From: Phenylobacterium montanum
GTDB taxonomy: Bacteria; Pseudomonadota; Alphaproteobacteria; Caulobacterales; Caulobacteraceae
NCBI RefSeq assembly: GCF_018135625.1
Contig: NZ_CP073078.1
Span: 4,062,501-4,126,500 of the forward strand
Direction of reading: 5' to 3'
DNA length: 64,000 bases
Shown here: piece after piece, positions 41,522 to 51,798 of the stretch
How positions within the stretch are numbered: the stretch's first letter is position 1
Layout: every line of letters begins with the position of its first letter
Notes under the pieces: model-generated
What the model was told of the DNA's origin: nothing
What the model saw: only the letters and a program-made list of their open reading frames with translations
The model's database searches: none
Program-made: the position numbers and the translations under genes

Positions 41522-43618
41522 CTATCCGAAGGCCCTGCGCACCTTCAGGCTCAGGATCGGTCCGAACTGCATGCGGCGATAGTCGAATTCGTAGGGCGTG
41601 GGGGTCAGCGCCCGGTCGGTCGCATAGAGGGCGAAGGTGCGGACAAAGCCGCCAGAGAACAGGTTGCCGGCCTCGGCGCGCATGCTGAGACGGTCGGTGG
41701 GCTTGTATTCGATGAAAGCGGTCAGGCGCGGGGCATAGTGCAGCAGGTCGACCTCGTCGAACCGGTAGTAGGTTTCCTTCCAGCCATAGAGGAAATCCAG
41801 GCCCCAACTGGCGCGCCAGGACGGTATGTCCTGGGTGAAATGCGCCTCGGCTTCCAAGGGATGAACCTGGGTCTGGGCGCGGACCAGGTGGGTGGTGGGG
41901 TCGGTGACCTCCGCGTCGCGCCAGGTGGCGGTGGCCTTGAACTGCCCATGTTTGATGGCCAGGCGGTCGAGCGGCACGGTCACATCGACGATCAGGTCGT
42001 TCTCGCGTCCCCTCGGCAGGTTGCCGCCTTCGTCGAACTGCTCGCCGCTATTCGGATCGAGGCCGACGATCCGGTCGACCGCGGCCTTGATATCCAGATG
42101 GCGCAGGGTGACGGTGGCGTCTCCGCCGCCCCAGAAGCGCCGCTCGAGGGCGATTTCCGACACCCAGGACTGCTGCGGCAAGGCCTGGGGATTGCCGGCA
42201 TGCACCCCGCCGGCGTTCAGCGAGCCGGAGGCGGAGAAGGCGGCGAAGTCCAACTGGCCGACCTCGCGTTCGCCGCGGATGCGGATCTGGTCCTTGGGAT
42301 CCGGCGACCAGGTGAACACGGCCCTGGGCTTGGCGTAGAACAGGGTCTTGCTGGCGGTCACCCCGCCGGTGGCTGCGACGGTGGACTCTTCGAGCCTTAT
42401 CCCGGTCTCCAGCGTGTAGTGCGCGTTCGGGCTCCAGGTGGCCGACAGCGCCTCGTCGCCGCGCTTTTCCGAGACGTGTTCGTTGGCCGCCGGCAGTTGC
42501 ACCGGCGACAGGTTGACCACGTAGGATGTCTCGGATCCCAGGGTGTTGTAGGCAGCCTCCAGGGCGCCTTCGATGGTCAGGGTCGGCGTCGGCCGATAGC
42601 GCAGGGTGCTGCGGGCGATGCTTTCGGCGGTGACATTGGAGATCGAATACACCTCGTCGTCGTGGCCCGGCTGCCCGTCGAAGGCGTTGTAGAAGGCGTG
42701 CTCGTGCGAGCGTGAAAGCTGCTGGATGGCCAGGGCCTCCCAGGTCAGCTTGGGGCCGAAATTACGCTCGTAATGCAGCCCCAGTTCGCTCTTCAGCGTG
42801 TCGTTGGCGTCCTTATAGGTGTCGTCCGCCGACGGGCCGGGGAAGTAGGCGGCGTCGACCTCGTGGTCGAGATAGGTCTCCAGGCTGACCTGGCCGTTGA
42901 TCTTGAACTTGCCGCCCGCCAGCGGGCCCTGATAGGCCACGGTCAGGCTGGACTGCTGGTCTCGCCCCTTGGCCGAAAGATGGTAGGCGTCCAGCAGGTT
43001 TCCGGCGCCATCCCTCAGGCTGTGCGGCCCCGAGCCCAGGCCGTCGTCGACGAAGCGGCCCGAGAACAGGCCGATCTCCAGGCTGTGGTCGTCGAGCCGC
43101 TTGCTCCACTCGATCCGGATCGCCGGCAACGCGCCGCTGCCCTCGACCAGAACCTTGTCCTGCAAGGTCACGGCGCCGACCGCCGCGCCGGAGCCGGTCT
43201 TGCGCACGATGTTGGCCACCAGGGTGCGGCCCTGCATGTCGATGCCCGGTGCGCCGCCGCGGATGATGTCGATATGGTCCACCTGGGTGGCGGGGATGCG
43301 CTTCAGCGCCTGTTCCAGGTCGTCCTGTTTGCTGGTCGGCCGCTCGCCGTCGATCAGCACATTGCCCGCCCCGTCGGCGAAGCCGCGCACCTGCGCCCCG
43401 CCATCGAAGGTGAAGCCCGGCAGGCGCAGGATCATGTCATAGGCGGTGGCCGGCCGCGCGGCGGCGAAGAAGTCAGCATTGTAGCTGGTCACGCCCCGGC
43501 TAGGGGTCTTGGCCTCGGCGTCGGTGATGATCGGGGCGGCCGCCGTCGTCGCCAGCGCCGGCGCCGGGGCGACCACCACCGCCAATATGCTCGCCGCCGC
43601 GCCGCTGCGCCAATCCAT
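41522..43618 (-). CDS. TonB-dependent outer-membrane receptor
   Basis: Outer-membrane transporter of 698 residues. Signal peptide (1-23, MDWRSGAAASILAVVVAPAPALA), plug domain about 45-160 (YDMILRLPGFTFDGGAQVRGFADGAGNVLIDGERP, IDIIRGGAPGIDMQGRTLVANIVRK) and a beta-barrel to the end. I see no obvious TonB box, and the final residue is Gly after Phe (RRAFG) instead of a terminal Phe. The plug resembles those of sugar- or aromatic-compound receptors in Caulobacterales; the ligand is unknown. No regulator or transporter partner is adjacent except the DUF4345 gene. Confidence 0.87.
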   Translation of the reverse strand: MDWRSGAAASILAVVVAPAPALATTAAAPIITDAEAKTPSRGVTSYNADFFAAARPATAYDMILRLPGFTFDGGAQVRGFADGAGNVLIDGERPTSKQDDLEQALKRIPATQVDHIDIIRGGAPGIDMQGRTLVANIVRKTGSGAAVGAVTLQDKVLVEGSGALPAIRIEWSKRLDDHSLEIGLFSGRFVDDGLGSGPHSLRDGAGNLLDAYHLSAKGRDQQSSLTVAYQGPLAGGKFKINGQVSLETYLDHEVDAAYFPGPSADDTYKDANDTLKSELGLHYERNFGPKLTWEALAIQQLSRSHEHAFYNAFDGQPGHDDEVYSISNVTAESIARSTLRYRPTPTLTIEGALEAAYNTLGSETSYVVNLSPVQLPAANEHVSEKRGDEALSATWSPNAHYTLETGIRLEESTVAATGGVTASKTLFYAKPRAVFTWSPDPKDQIRIRGEREVGQLDFAAFSASGSLNAGGVHAGNPQALPQQSWVSEIALERRFWGGGDATVTLRHLDIKAAVDRIVGLDPNSGEQFDEGGNLPRGRENDLIVDVTVPLDRLAIKHGQFKATATWRDAEVTDPTTHLVRAQTQVHPLEAEAHFTQDIPSWRASWGLDFLYGWKETYYRFDEVDLLHYAPRLTAFIEYKPTDRLSMRAEAGNLFSGGFVRTFALYATDRALTPTPYEFDYRRMQFGPILSLKVRRAFG

Positions 43619-43739
43619 GCCCGTCGTCTCCCCGCTTCGGCCTCTTTGTCTGCGCGGTCGGGGCCCCAGGGCCAGTTAAATTTCGGACATGCAACAAGGC
43701 CATTTTGCGGCGAACTTGGCTGGGTGCTAGAGCGAGGCC

Positions 43740-44504
43740 ATGGCCTGGACCCGCCGCTACGACGACGCCGAACCGCAACGGATCAACAAGTGGCTGGCCC
43801 AGAGCGGGGTCTGCTCCCGCCGCGAGGCCGAGGCCCTGATCGCCCGGGGGCTCGTGAGCATCGACGGCGAGACGGTCAGCGACCCCGGGCGCAAGATCAC
43901 GGCCGGCCAGACCCTGGTGCTGGCCGATGAGGCCACGGGCGAGTTGGGCTCGACCCTGACCGCGGTGCTGCACAAGCCGGTGGGGGTGGTCTCGGCCCAG
44001 CCGGAGCCCGGCCAGGTTCCCGCCGTCCGCCTCCTGACCCGCGCGACCCTGGTGGGCGAGAGCCCGAGCATCCCGGGCCGCGACACCAGCCTCGCGCCGC
44101 TCGGCCGGCTGGACATGGACTCCCGCGGGCTTCTGATCCTCTCCGAGGACGGGGTGCTGGCCAAGGCGGTGATCGGCCCGACCTCGACCCTGGACAAGGA
44201 ATACCGGGTGCGGGTGGCGGGCGAGATTACCGAGCGCAAGCTGGAGCGCCTGCGCCACGGCCTGTCGCTGGACGGCCGTCAGCTCCGCCCGGCCAAGGTG
44301 ACGCGGACTGGAGACCAGGCCCTGACCTTCGTGCTCAAGGAAGGCCGCAACCGCCAGATCCGGCGCATGTGCGACCTCGTCGAGCTGAAGGTCGTCGACC
44401 TGTTCCGCGTCCGCATCGGCCCCCTGCGCCTGGGCGACCTGAAGGAAGGCCGCTGGCGGGCCCTGACGCCCGAAGAGCGCGCCGCCATGCTGGCCTGGCG
44501 GTAA
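43740..44504 (+). CDS. pseudouridine synthase (RluB/RluE/RluF/RsuA family)
   Basis: Modifies uridine in rRNA. An S4 RNA-binding domain (residues ~10-60: PQRINKWLAQSGVCSRREAEALI) precedes the catalytic domain with GRLDMDSRGLLILSEDG, where Asp in RLDMDS is catalytic. EGRNRQIRRM near the end is also typical. At 254 residues it is a compact member; which uridine is its target cannot be read from sequence. The ATG follows a leader with GAGCGAGG. It is convergent with argE (stops 4 bp apart). Confidence 0.92.
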   Translation: MAWTRRYDDAEPQRINKWLAQSGVCSRREAEALIARGLVSIDGETVSDPGRKITAGQTLVLADEATGELGSTLTAVLHKPVGVVSAQPEPGQVPAVRLLTRATLVGESPSIPGRDTSLAPLGRLDMDSRGLLILSEDGVLAKAVIGPTSTLDKEYRVRVAGEITERKLERLRHGLSLDGRQLRPAKVTRTGDQALTFVLKEGRNRQIRRMCDLVELKVVDLFRVRIGPLRLGDLKEGRWRALTPEERAAMLAWR

Positions 44505-44507
44505 GGA

Positions 44508-45683
44508 TCAGTCGCTCGACAGCGCCTCGACCAGCCGGGCCATGAAGGCGGCGCCGCGCTCCATCTGGGCGATCTCGACATATTCGTCCGGCTGGTGCGC
44601 CTGGTCGATCGAACCGGGGCCGCAGATCACGCTGGAAAAGCCGGCCTGCTGGAACTGGCCGGCCTCGGCGGCGTAGGGCACGGCGCGCGGCGGGCCGTTG
44701 TCGCCGGCCAGGCGCCGGGCGAAGGCCTCTGCGGCGCCGCCTTCTTCCATCGCCAGGGCGGGGGTCATGGCTCGGGTCTCGATCCTGGCGCCCGCGTCCG
44801 GGAAGCGGGCCTTGAGTTCGGCGTCCATGGCCTCGACCTCGGCCCGGAAATCGGCCAGCAGGGCCAGGGGGTCCATGCCGGACGGGGTGCGCAGGTCGAA
44901 ATAGAAGACACACTCGCGGGCCAGGATATTGACCGCCGTGCCGCCGTTGATCAGGCCGATGGTCAGGGACGCGCCCTTGGGCGTGAACGGCGAGGCCGGG
45001 TCGGCGTCCCTCGCCAGGCGCTCGGCCAGGGCCGACAGCGACCCCATCAGCCGGATCGCCGCCATGTTGGCCGAGGCGCCAAGGTGGGTCTGGCTGGAAT
45101 GGGCCTCGTGGCCGTTCACGGTGACGCGGAAGCTGGCGATGCCCTTGTGCGCGCTGACCGCCTCCATGTCGGTGGGTTCGCCGACGATCACCAGGCCTGG
45201 CCGCGGCAGGCTCCTGACGATCTCCGCGATCAGGTGCGGCGCGCCCAGGCAGCCCACCTCCTCGTCATAGGAGAAGGCCAGATGCGCCGGCCGCTTCAGG
45301 GCGGCGGCCTTGAACTGTGGCGCAGCCGCCAGGGCCAGGGCCAGAAACCCCTTCATGTCGCAGGTTCCGCGGCCGTAGAGCCGCTGGCCCTTGCGCGTCA
45401 GGGTCCAGGGATCGCTGGTCCAGGGCTGGCCGTCCACCGGCACCACGTCGGTATGGCCTGACAGCACCACACCGCCTTCCACAGCCGGGCCGATGCTGGC
45501 CAGAAGGTTGGCCTTGGTCCCGTCGGGACTGACCACGCGGCGGGACTCGATCCCGAGCTTGGCCAGCTCGGCCTCGACATAGGCGATCAGTTCCAGGTTC
45601 GAATTGCGCGAGGTGGTGTCGAACGCAACCAGGCGGGCCAGTTCTTTGGTCGCTCGGGCGGCGAGGTCTTCGGTGCTCAGCAT
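44508..45683 (-). CDS. argE: acetylornithine deacetylase
   Basis: M20-family zinc hydrolase that removes acetyl from N-acetylornithine in arginine synthesis. Metal and catalytic segments: LSGHTDVVPVDG, YGRGTCDMKGF, DEEVGCLGA, VGEPTDMEAVSAHKG (dimerisation domain follows) and CGPGSIDQAHQPDEYV near the C-terminus. 391 residues is typical. Other M20 deacylases look similar, but the whole pattern fits ArgE best. Confidence 0.9.
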   Translation of the reverse strand: MLSTEDLAARATKELARLVAFDTTSRNSNLELIAYVEAELAKLGIESRRVVSPDGTKANLLASIGPAVEGGVVLSGHTDVVPVDGQPWTSDPWTLTRKGQRLYGRGTCDMKGFLALALAAAPQFKAAALKRPAHLAFSYDEEVGCLGAPHLIAEIVRSLPRPGLVIVGEPTDMEAVSAHKGIASFRVTVNGHEAHSSQTHLGASANMAAIRLMGSLSALAERLARDADPASPFTPKGASLTIGLINGGTAVNILARECVFYFDLRTPSGMDPLALLADFRAEVEAMDAELKARFPDAGARIETRAMTPALAMEEGGAAEAFARRLAGDNGPPRAVPYAAEAGQFQQAGFSSVICGPGSIDQAHQPDEYVEIAQMERGAAFMARLVEALSSD

Positions 45684-45729
45684 GGGGCGACCCTAGCCTT
45701 GTGCGCGCCCCAGCCCAAGGGGCGGGATC

Positions 45730-47049
45730 TCAGCTAGGCCAGGTCTCTTCGCTCATGGCCAAGGCTTCACCGGCGAAATGCAGCCCGCCGCACAGGATGA
45801 CGTGCGGGGCCGGCCCGTCGACGCGCAGGGCGCGGTCCAGGGCGGCAGGGATGTCGGCGGCCACGTGCGGCTCCAACCCGACCTGGGCGGCGGCCTCGGC
45901 CAGCTCTTCGCGGCTGGCGGCGTTGGGCGAGTCGAAGGTCGTCACGAACACGGCCGGCTTCAGCGAGGCGAAGGGCTCGAAGAAGCCGCGGGCGTCCTTG
46001 CGGGCGAACATGCCTACGATCAGAGTCACCGGGCGGCCGTCCTTGGCGGAGAGCCGGCGGACGGCGTCGGCCAGGGCGCGGCCGGCGTGCGGGTTGTGGC
46101 CGCCGTCGATCCAGAGGTCGGCGCCGCGCGCCTGGGCCCTCTCGCCGAGCGGCCCCTTGATCAGGCGCTGGAAGCGAGCCGGCCAGACGGCAGAGGCGAC
46201 ACCCTTGGCTATGGCTTCGTCGGTGATGCGCGGATCGCCGAGCTTGACGATCGCCGCCACCGCCAGGCCGGCGTTGTCGAACTGGTGCTGGCCGAACAGG
46301 CTGGGCGGGGGCAGGTCGAGCAGGCGATCCTCCAGCTGCACCCGAAGGCGGCCCTGGTCTTCGAAAGCGTCGAAGTCGCGGCCCATCAGGGTGATCGGCG
46401 CGCCGACCAGCTCGGATTCGGCCTCGATCACGCCGAGAGCCTCCTCCATCTGCCGGGCGCAGACGCAGGGGCGGCCGGCGCGCAGGATGCCGGCCTTCTC
46501 CCAGGCGATCTTGCCGAGCTCTGGGCCCAGCAGCTCCAGGTGGTCGTAGTCGACCGGGGTGATCACGGTCACCGCCGGGCTGTCGAACACATTGGTGGCG
46601 TCGAAGCGCCCGCCCAGACCTACCTCGATGATGCAGAGGTCGGCGGGCGTATCGGCGAAGGCCTTCAGCGCAATGGCCGTGGTCATTTCGAAGAAGCTGA
46701 TCGGCTCGCCGGCGTTGGCGGTTTCGGCCTGTTCGATCAGATTTTCCAGCTGGGCTTCGGTCAGCAGGGTCCCGGCGACGCGGATGCGCTCGACAAAGCG
46801 GACCAGGTGCGGCGAGGTCAGGACGTGGACCTTCAACCCGGCCGCCTCGGCCATGGCGCGCAGGAAGGCGGTGGTCGAGCCCTTGCCGTTGGTGCCGGCC
46901 ACGTGGATCACCGGCGGCAGCTTGTCCTGCGGCCGCCCGAGAGCGTCCAGCAGGCGCAGGATGCGGCCGGTGGTCAGGTCGATCAGCGAGGGGTGCAGGG
47001 CGCGAAGGCGCTCGACCAGCACGTCCTGGGCGCGCAAGGGGTCATACAT
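45730..47049 (-). CDS. folC: bifunctional folylpolyglutamate / dihydrofolate synthase
   Basis: Adds glutamate to dihydropteroate and folates. P-loop: HVAGTNGKGSTTAFLRA; other Mur-ligase-fold segments: TSPHLVRFVERIRV, EVGLGGRFDATNV, TVITPVDYDHLELLG and DGGHNPHAGRA. 439 residues. It is the last gene of the trpF-trpB-trpA-accD-folC run on the minus strand, separated from accD by 16 bp. Start MYDPLRAQDVLVERL. Confidence 0.94.
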   Translation of the reverse strand: MYDPLRAQDVLVERLRALHPSLIDLTTGRILRLLDALGRPQDKLPPVIHVAGTNGKGSTTAFLRAMAEAAGLKVHVLTSPHLVRFVERIRVAGTLLTEAQLENLIEQAETANAGEPISFFEMTTAIALKAFADTPADLCIIEVGLGGRFDATNVFDSPAVTVITPVDYDHLELLGPELGKIAWEKAGILRAGRPCVCARQMEEALGVIEAESELVGAPITLMGRDFDAFEDQGRLRVQLEDRLLDLPPPSLFGQHQFDNAGLAVAAIVKLGDPRITDEAIAKGVASAVWPARFQRLIKGPLGERAQARGADLWIDGGHNPHAGRALADAVRRLSAKDGRPVTLIVGMFARKDARGFFEPFASLKPAVFVTTFDSPNAASREELAEAAAQVGLEPHVAADIPAALDRALRVDGPAPHVILCGGLHFAGEALAMSEETWPS

Positions 47050-47065
47050 GGCTTAGATGATGGCC

Positions 47066-48019
47066 TTAAGCGGCGGGGCGGCGAGCGCGCCCCATCAGAA
47101 GCGTGGTCATGATCGAGCCCAACGTGGCCGGCAGCTCGCGTCGCCCCACAACCCGGTCGACCATGCCCTTTTCCACCAGGTATTCCGAGCGCTGGAAGCC
47201 GGGCGGCAGGGTCTCGCGGATGGTCTGCTCGATCACGCGGGGGCCGGTGAAGCCGATCAGGGCGCCGGGCTCGGCCAGGTGGATGTCGCCCAGCATGGCA
47301 TAGCTGGCCGTCACCCCACCGGTGGTGGGATCGGTCAGGACCACGATATAGGGCAGGCGGGCCTTCTTCAGCTCCTGGATGGCCAGGGTGGTGCGGGCCA
47401 TCTGCATCAGGGCGATAGCGCCCTCCTGCATTCGCGCCCCGCCCGAGGCGGTGAAGGCCACCAGGGGAACTTCGCGCTTCAGCGCCTCTTCAGCCGCGGC
47501 GATGAAGCCTTCGCCGGCCGCCATGCCCAGGGACCCGCCCATGAAGGCGAAGTCCTGCACCATGACCACGGACTTGACGCCCTTGATCTCGCCGGCCGCG
47601 ACGGCCACCGCGTCGGTCTCGCCGGTGGACTTGCGGGCCGCCGCCAGGGCGTCCTTGTAGGGCTTGCCCTCGACGAACTTCAGCGGGTCGTCATTGGTCT
47701 TGCGGATCGCGACCACATCGTGGGCGCCGCCGTCGAAAGTATAGGCGAAGCGCAGCTTCGGCCCGATGCGCATGTGCCGGCCGGCCGGAGTGACCCAGAG
47801 GGCCGCCTCCAGGTCGGGCCGATAGATCATCTCGCCGGTGTCGGGGCACTTGACCCACAGGTTCTCGGGCGTGTCGCGCTTGGCGACCAGGTTGCGCACG
47901 CCAGGCGCGATCTTGGCCAGCCAGCCGCCCCGTTCCCGGGCCGGGCGTTGGTTGGAAGTCGATGCGCCCGGAGGGACGCCCTGTCCCCCGCGGGGGCCTT
48001 TGGCTTCGGACATGCTCAT
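47066..48019 (-). CDS. accD: acetyl-CoA carboxylase carboxyltransferase subunit beta
   Basis: Beta subunit of the carboxyltransferase making malonyl-CoA. Catalytic crotonase-fold parts are intact: FMGGSLGMAAGEG, FTASGGARMQEG, DPTTGGVTASYAMLGD and GFTGPRVIEQT. The N-terminal four-Cys zinc ribbon seen in E. coli is degenerate: WVKCPDTGEMIYR keeps one Cys, and WVTPAGRHMRIG has none where CPxCG is expected. 317 residues. The start overlaps the trpA stop (ATGA). Confidence 0.94.
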   Translation of the reverse strand: MSMSEAKGPRGGQGVPPGASTSNQRPARERGGWLAKIAPGVRNLVAKRDTPENLWVKCPDTGEMIYRPDLEAALWVTPAGRHMRIGPKLRFAYTFDGGAHDVVAIRKTNDDPLKFVEGKPYKDALAAARKSTGETDAVAVAAGEIKGVKSVVMVQDFAFMGGSLGMAAGEGFIAAAEEALKREVPLVAFTASGGARMQEGAIALMQMARTTLAIQELKKARLPYIVVLTDPTTGGVTASYAMLGDIHLAEPGALIGFTGPRVIEQTIRETLPPGFQRSEYLVEKGMVDRVVGRRELPATLGSIMTTLLMGRARRPAA

Positions 48020-48852
48020 GCCGGGACGGAACCTTGGTCGATTCTCGCGCGACGCACAGCCTGGGCCAGGGCGCGCGCGGTATCCAGAACTCGCGTAGTC
48101 ACATTTTCGTTTGGCGCGGCTTCGGCGATCTGTTCGACCAGGGCCGAGCCCACCACCACCGCGTCGGCCACACGGGCGACCGCGGCGGCGCGCTCAGGCG
48201 TCTTGACGCCGAAACCGACCGCGACCGGCAGGCCCGAGGCCTTGCGCACCCGCGCCACGGCTGGCGCCACGGCGTCCGCGTCGGCTTCCTTGACCCCGGT
48301 CACCCCGGCGACCGAAACATAGTAGACGAAGCCCGACGTGCGCCGGACCACCACCTGCAGCCGCGCATCGTCCGAGGTCGGGGTCGCCAGGCGGATCAGG
48401 GCGACCGCTTCCTGGTCCAGGGCGTCCAGCAATGGATCGGCCTCTTCCGGCGGGCAATCGACCACGATCAGCCCGTCGACCCCGGCCGCCGCCGCATCGG
48501 CCGCGAAGGCCTCGAGACCGTAGGACAGAAGCGGGTTCAGATAGCCCATCAGGATGATCGGGGTGTCCTGGTCGCCCTTACGGAACGCATGGGCGAGGGC
48601 CAGGGTCCCGCTCAGGGTCATGCCGGCGGCGAGGCCCCGCTGGGCGGCGCGCTGGATCGGCGGCCCCTCGGCCATGGGATCGGAAAAGGGATAGCCCAGC
48701 TCGATCAGGTCGGCCCCGGCGGCGGGCAGGCCCTTCAGGATGGCCAGAGCCGTTTCCCGGTCGGGATCGCCCGCCATGACGTAGGCGACGAAGCCGGCGC
48801 GGCCTTCGGCCTTCAGCGCGGCGAAGCGCCGTTCGATACGTTGAACCGTCAA
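48016..48852 (-). CDS. trpA: tryptophan synthase alpha subunit
   Basis: Cleaves indole-3-glycerol phosphate to indole. 278 residues. Catalytic Glu is in [16 protein letters not shown] and Asp in [29 protein letters not shown] and [10 protein letters not shown] complete the barrel. It overlaps trpB upstream and accD downstream by ATGA junctions, the strongest coupling in the run. Confidence 0.96.
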   Translation of the reverse strand: MTVQRIERRFAALKAEGRAGFVAYVMAGDPDRETALAILKGLPAAGADLIELGYPFSDPMAEGPPIQRAAQRGLAAGMTLSGTLALAHAFRKGDQDTPIILMGYLNPLLSYGLEAFAADAAAAGVDGLIVVDCPPEEADPLLDALDQEAVALIRLATPTSDDARLQVVVRRTSGFVYYVSVAGVTGVKEADADAVAPAVARVRKASGLPVAVGFGVKTPERAAAVARVADAVVVGSALVEQIAEAAPNENVTTRVLDTARALAQAVRRARIDQGSVPA

Positions 48853-50069
48853 ATCTTACGTCCCAGGTGATCGGCGACCGTGGCCACGTCCTTGTCGCCG
48901 CGGCCAGACAGCAGCAGCACCACGATCCCGTCCTTGCCGACCTCGCGCACCACGTCGGGCAGACGGGCCATGGCGTGGGCGGGTTCGAGCGCGGGGATGA
49001 TGCCTTCCAGCTCGGCGCAGCGCTGGAACCACTCCAGGGCTTCGTCGTCGGTGGCCGAAAGGTACTGGGCCCGGCCGATGTCGTGCAGGAAGGCGTGCTC
49101 CGGCCCGATGCCGGGATAGTCCAGGCCCGCCGAGATCGAGTGGGCGTCGGTGATCTGCCCGTCCTCGTTCTGCAGCAGATAGGTCTTGTTGCCGTGCAGC
49201 ACGCCCGGGCGGCCGCCGGTCAGGGAGGCGGCATGCAGGCCGGTGGAGATGCCGTGGCCGGCGGCCTCGACCCCGACCAGGCGCACGCCCTCGTCGGCCA
49301 GGAACGGGTGGAAGATGCCGATCGCGTTCGAGCCGCCGCCGATGCAGGCCACCACCGCGTCGGGAAGGCGTCCCTCTGCTTCCAGAATCTGGGCTCGCGT
49401 CTCGTGGCCGATCACCGCCTGGAAGTCGCGCACCATGGCCGGATAGGGGTGCGGGCCGGCCGCTGTGCCGATGATGTAGTAGGTGTCGTGCACGTTGGTG
49501 ACCCAATCGCGCATGGCCTCGTTCATGGCGTCCTTCAGCGTGCCGGTGCCGCTGGTGACGGGGCGGACCTCGGCGCCCAAAAGGTTCATGCGGAACACGT
49601 TGGGCTTTTGCCGCTCGACGTCGGTCGAGCCCATATAGACCACGCAGGGCAGGCCGAAGCGGGCGCAGACCGTCGCCGTGGCCACGCCATGCTGACCGGC
49701 GCCGGTCTCGGCGATGATGCGGGTCTTGCCCATGCGCATGGCCAGCAGGATCTGGCCCATGCAATTGTTGATCTTGTGCGCGCCGGTGTGGTTCAGCTCT
49801 TCGCGCTTGAAATAGATCTTGGCGCCGCCGAGGTGGGCGGTCAGCCGCTCGGCGAAATAGAGCGGGCTGGGCCGGCCGACATAGTGGGTCAGGAAACCCT
49901 TCAGTTCGGCCTGGAACTCGGGATCGGCCTTGGCCGCGGCATAGGCCCGGTCCAGGTCCAGCACCAGCGGCATCAGGGTTTCGGCCACATAGCGGCCGCC
50001 ATAGTCGCCGAAGCGGCCCACGGCGTCCGGATAGGCGCTGTAGTCGTTTGGTTTGGCGGTGACGTTCAC
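48849..50069 (-). CDS. trpB: tryptophan synthase beta subunit
   Basis: PLP enzyme joining indole and serine. PLP lysine is in [13 protein letters not shown]; the phosphate-binding loop is [25 protein letters not shown] is also diagnostic. 406 residues, standard size. Start [20 protein letters not shown] lies 16 bp after the trpF stop. Confidence 0.97.
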   Translation of the reverse strand: MNVTAKPNDYSAYPDAVGRFGDYGGRYVAETLMPLVLDLDRAYAAAKADPEFQAELKGFLTHYVGRPSPLYFAERLTAHLGGAKIYFKREELNHTGAHKINNCMGQILLAMRMGKTRIIAETGAGQHGVATATVCARFGLPCVVYMGSTDVERQKPNVFRMNLLGAEVRPVTSGTGTLKDAMNEAMRDWVTNVHDTYYIIGTAAGPHPYPAMVRDFQAVIGHETRAQILEAEGRLPDAVVACIGGGSNAIGIFHPFLADEGVRLVGVEAAGHGISTGLHAASLTGGRPGVLHGNKTYLLQNEDGQITDAHSISAGLDYPGIGPEHAFLHDIGRAQYLSATDDEALEWFQRCAELEGIIPALEPAHAMARLPDVVREVGKDGIVVLLLSGRGDKDVATVADHLGRKI

Positions 50070-50085
50070 TGAATGACCTAAAAGG

Positions 50086-50736
50086 TTAAACGCGGCGTAC
50101 GGCGTCCAGGAAGGCGGAAATGAGGCCGGGGTCCTTTAGCCCCGGGCCGCGCTCCACGCCAGAGGAAACATCCACCAGCGGGGCGCCGGAGGCCTTTGCG
50201 GCCTCGCGCACGTTCCAGGGATCGAGCCCGCCGGCCAGGAAATGCGGCCGCTGAAAGCGCCGACCGGCCAGGATCGTCCAGTCGAAGCTGGCGCCCATGC
50301 CGCCGGGCAGGTCCGCGCCCTTGGGCGGCTTGGCGTCGAACATCAGGTGCTCGACAAGGCCGTCATAGCCGCCGGCGGCCTCCAGGTCTGGGCTTTCCGA
50401 GACCGGCAAGGCCTTGATCAGGCCGGCGCCGGTGCGCGCGGCGATCGCGGCGGCGCGCTGGGGGCTCTCCTTGCCGTGCAGCTGGATCAGGTCCGGCTTC
50501 AGGCTGGCCATGATCCGATCGAGGACCTCATCGTCGGGATCGACAGTGACGGCGACCACGCCCGCCTTGCCCCGGGCCGGCTCGGCCAGGCGCGCAGCCA
50601 GTTCGGGCCGCACGTTGCGTGGACTCCTGTCGAAGAACACAAATCCGATATAGGCCGCGCCCCCCTCCAGCGCCGCCTTGACGCTGTCAGGCGTCGACAG
50701 GCCACAGATCTTGGCGGCGAGGGGTTCGGGGCGCAT
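50086..50736 (-). CDS. trpF: phosphoribosylanthranilate isomerase
   Basis: TIM-barrel enzyme of tryptophan synthesis. Family segments: [12 protein letters not shown] (catalytic Cys), [36 protein letters not shown] and [14 protein letters not shown]. 216 residues. First gene of the trpFBA-accD-folC operon; no attenuator leader is visible in the 76 bp between it and mscL. Confidence 0.95.
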   Translation of the reverse strand: MRPEPLAAKICGLSTPDSVKAALEGGAAYIGFVFFDRSPRNVRPELAARLAEPARGKAGVVAVTVDPDDEVLDRIMASLKPDLIQLHGKESPQRAAAIAARTGAGLIKALPVSESPDLEAAGGYDGLVEHLMFDAKPPKGADLPGGMGASFDWTILAGRRFQRPHFLAGGLDPWNVREAAKASGAPLVDVSSGVERGPGLKDPGLISAFLDAVRRV

Positions 50737-50812
50737 GAGCGGGGATTAGGGGGCGTTGGGCGACAAGATCAAGGCCCACATATACCGCTCATCCCCGCGA
50801 AGGCGATGGCGC

Positions 50813-51217
50813 CTACCCCCGGCTCTTCAAGAGATCCCGAATTTCGCCCAACAGGGCCTCGGTCGGTGTCGGCCCCGCCGGCGGAGCCTCTTCCCCGGCC
50901 TTCTCCCGCTTCAGGCTGTTCACCCCCTTGACGATCAGGAAGATCACGAAGGCGACGATGACGAACTGGATCACGGTGTTGATGAAGGCGCCGTAGAGAA
51001 TGGCCACCTCCGGCTTCTTGGCGGCCTCGTCGGCGGCCTTCAGCACGATCTTCAACTGAGAGAAATCGATGCCGCCGGTGACCAGGCCGATGGGCGGCAT
51101 GATCACCTGGTCGACCAGGCTCTTGACGATGGCGCCGAACGAGGCGCCGATGATCACGCCGACGGCGAGATCGACAACATTGCCGCGCGCGATGAACTCC
51201 CGGAATTCCTTGAACAT
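50813..51217 (-). CDS. mscL: large-conductance mechanosensitive channel
   Basis: Inner-membrane tension-gated channel that protects against osmotic downshock. The 134-residue form starts [21 protein letters not shown], the conserved amphipathic helix and first membrane helix; the second helix reads [20 protein letters not shown]. The cytoplasmic end [11 protein letters not shown] is typical. An upstream TTG would add 21 unrelated residues, so the ATG at 51217 was chosen. Confidence 0.95.
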   Translation of the reverse strand: MFKEFREFIARGNVVDLAVGVIIGASFGAIVKSLVDQVIMPPIGLVTGGIDFSQLKIVLKAADEAAKKPEVAILYGAFINTVIQFVIVAFVIFLIVKGVNSLKREKAGEEAPPAGPTPTEALLGEIRDLLKSRG

Positions 51218-51297
51218 CTCAGGTCCCTCCAACCCCGCCCTCTGGTGGCCAGGGTTGAACGGCTCAGCAGCGCCCGTCAACCGGATATGTGAGGGGC

Positions 51298-51585
51298 CTA
51301 TTCGTCCTCGGCGTTCAGCCGCTCGCGCAATTCCTTGCCGCTCTTGAAGAAGGGCACGTGCTTGGCCTTCACCGCCACGGTTTCGCCGGTGCGAGGATTG
51401 CGGCCGTTGCGGGCGGGCCGGGAGCGAACAGAAAAGGCGCCGAACCCGCGCAATTCCACCCGGCCGCCGCTCTCCAGGGCCTGGGTCATCCGGTCGAGGA
51501 TCACCGCCACGACCTTCTCCACGTCCTTTTGCGTCAGGTGCGGATTTTCGCTCGCGAGCTTGGCGATCAACTCGGACTTAATCAT
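51298..51585 (-). CDS. ihfB: integration host factor subunit beta
   Basis: DNA-bending nucleoid protein of 95 residues. [21 protein letters not shown] start, then [25 protein letters not shown], the beta-arm region with the intercalating proline, and [15 protein letters not shown]. It follows rpsA, the classic rpsA-ihfB pairing; a hairpin terminator between them suggests partly separate expression. Confidence 0.95.
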   Translation of the reverse strand: MIKSELIAKLASENPHLTQKDVEKVVAVILDRMTQALESGGRVELRGFGAFSVRSRPARNGRNPRTGETVAVKAKHVPFFKSGKELRERLNAEDE

Positions 51586-51714
51586 AGGCAGCCCACCCCC
51601 CCTTTGACCGCGCGGACCATGACCAACTCGCGCAGGATGTTCAAGGGCTTAGCCGTCAAATTGTTGCGGGAGCCGCCTCCTGAAGCGCAAGTTTTCGCCA
51701 AGCTTGACCGAAAC

Positions 51715-51753
51715 GCCAAAGAAAACGGCGGCCGAGCTTGCGCCCAGCCGCCG
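51715..51753 (-). terminator. probable rpsA terminator
   Basis: On the minus strand CGGCGGC-N14-GCCGCCG is followed by TTTTCTTT, about 45 bp after the rpsA stop. The large loop makes it moderate in strength. Confidence 0.5.
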
Positions 51754-51798
51754 CGATGGTCTCTCGAATTCGCCCGCCGGAACGGGCGAAGGCGAGCC

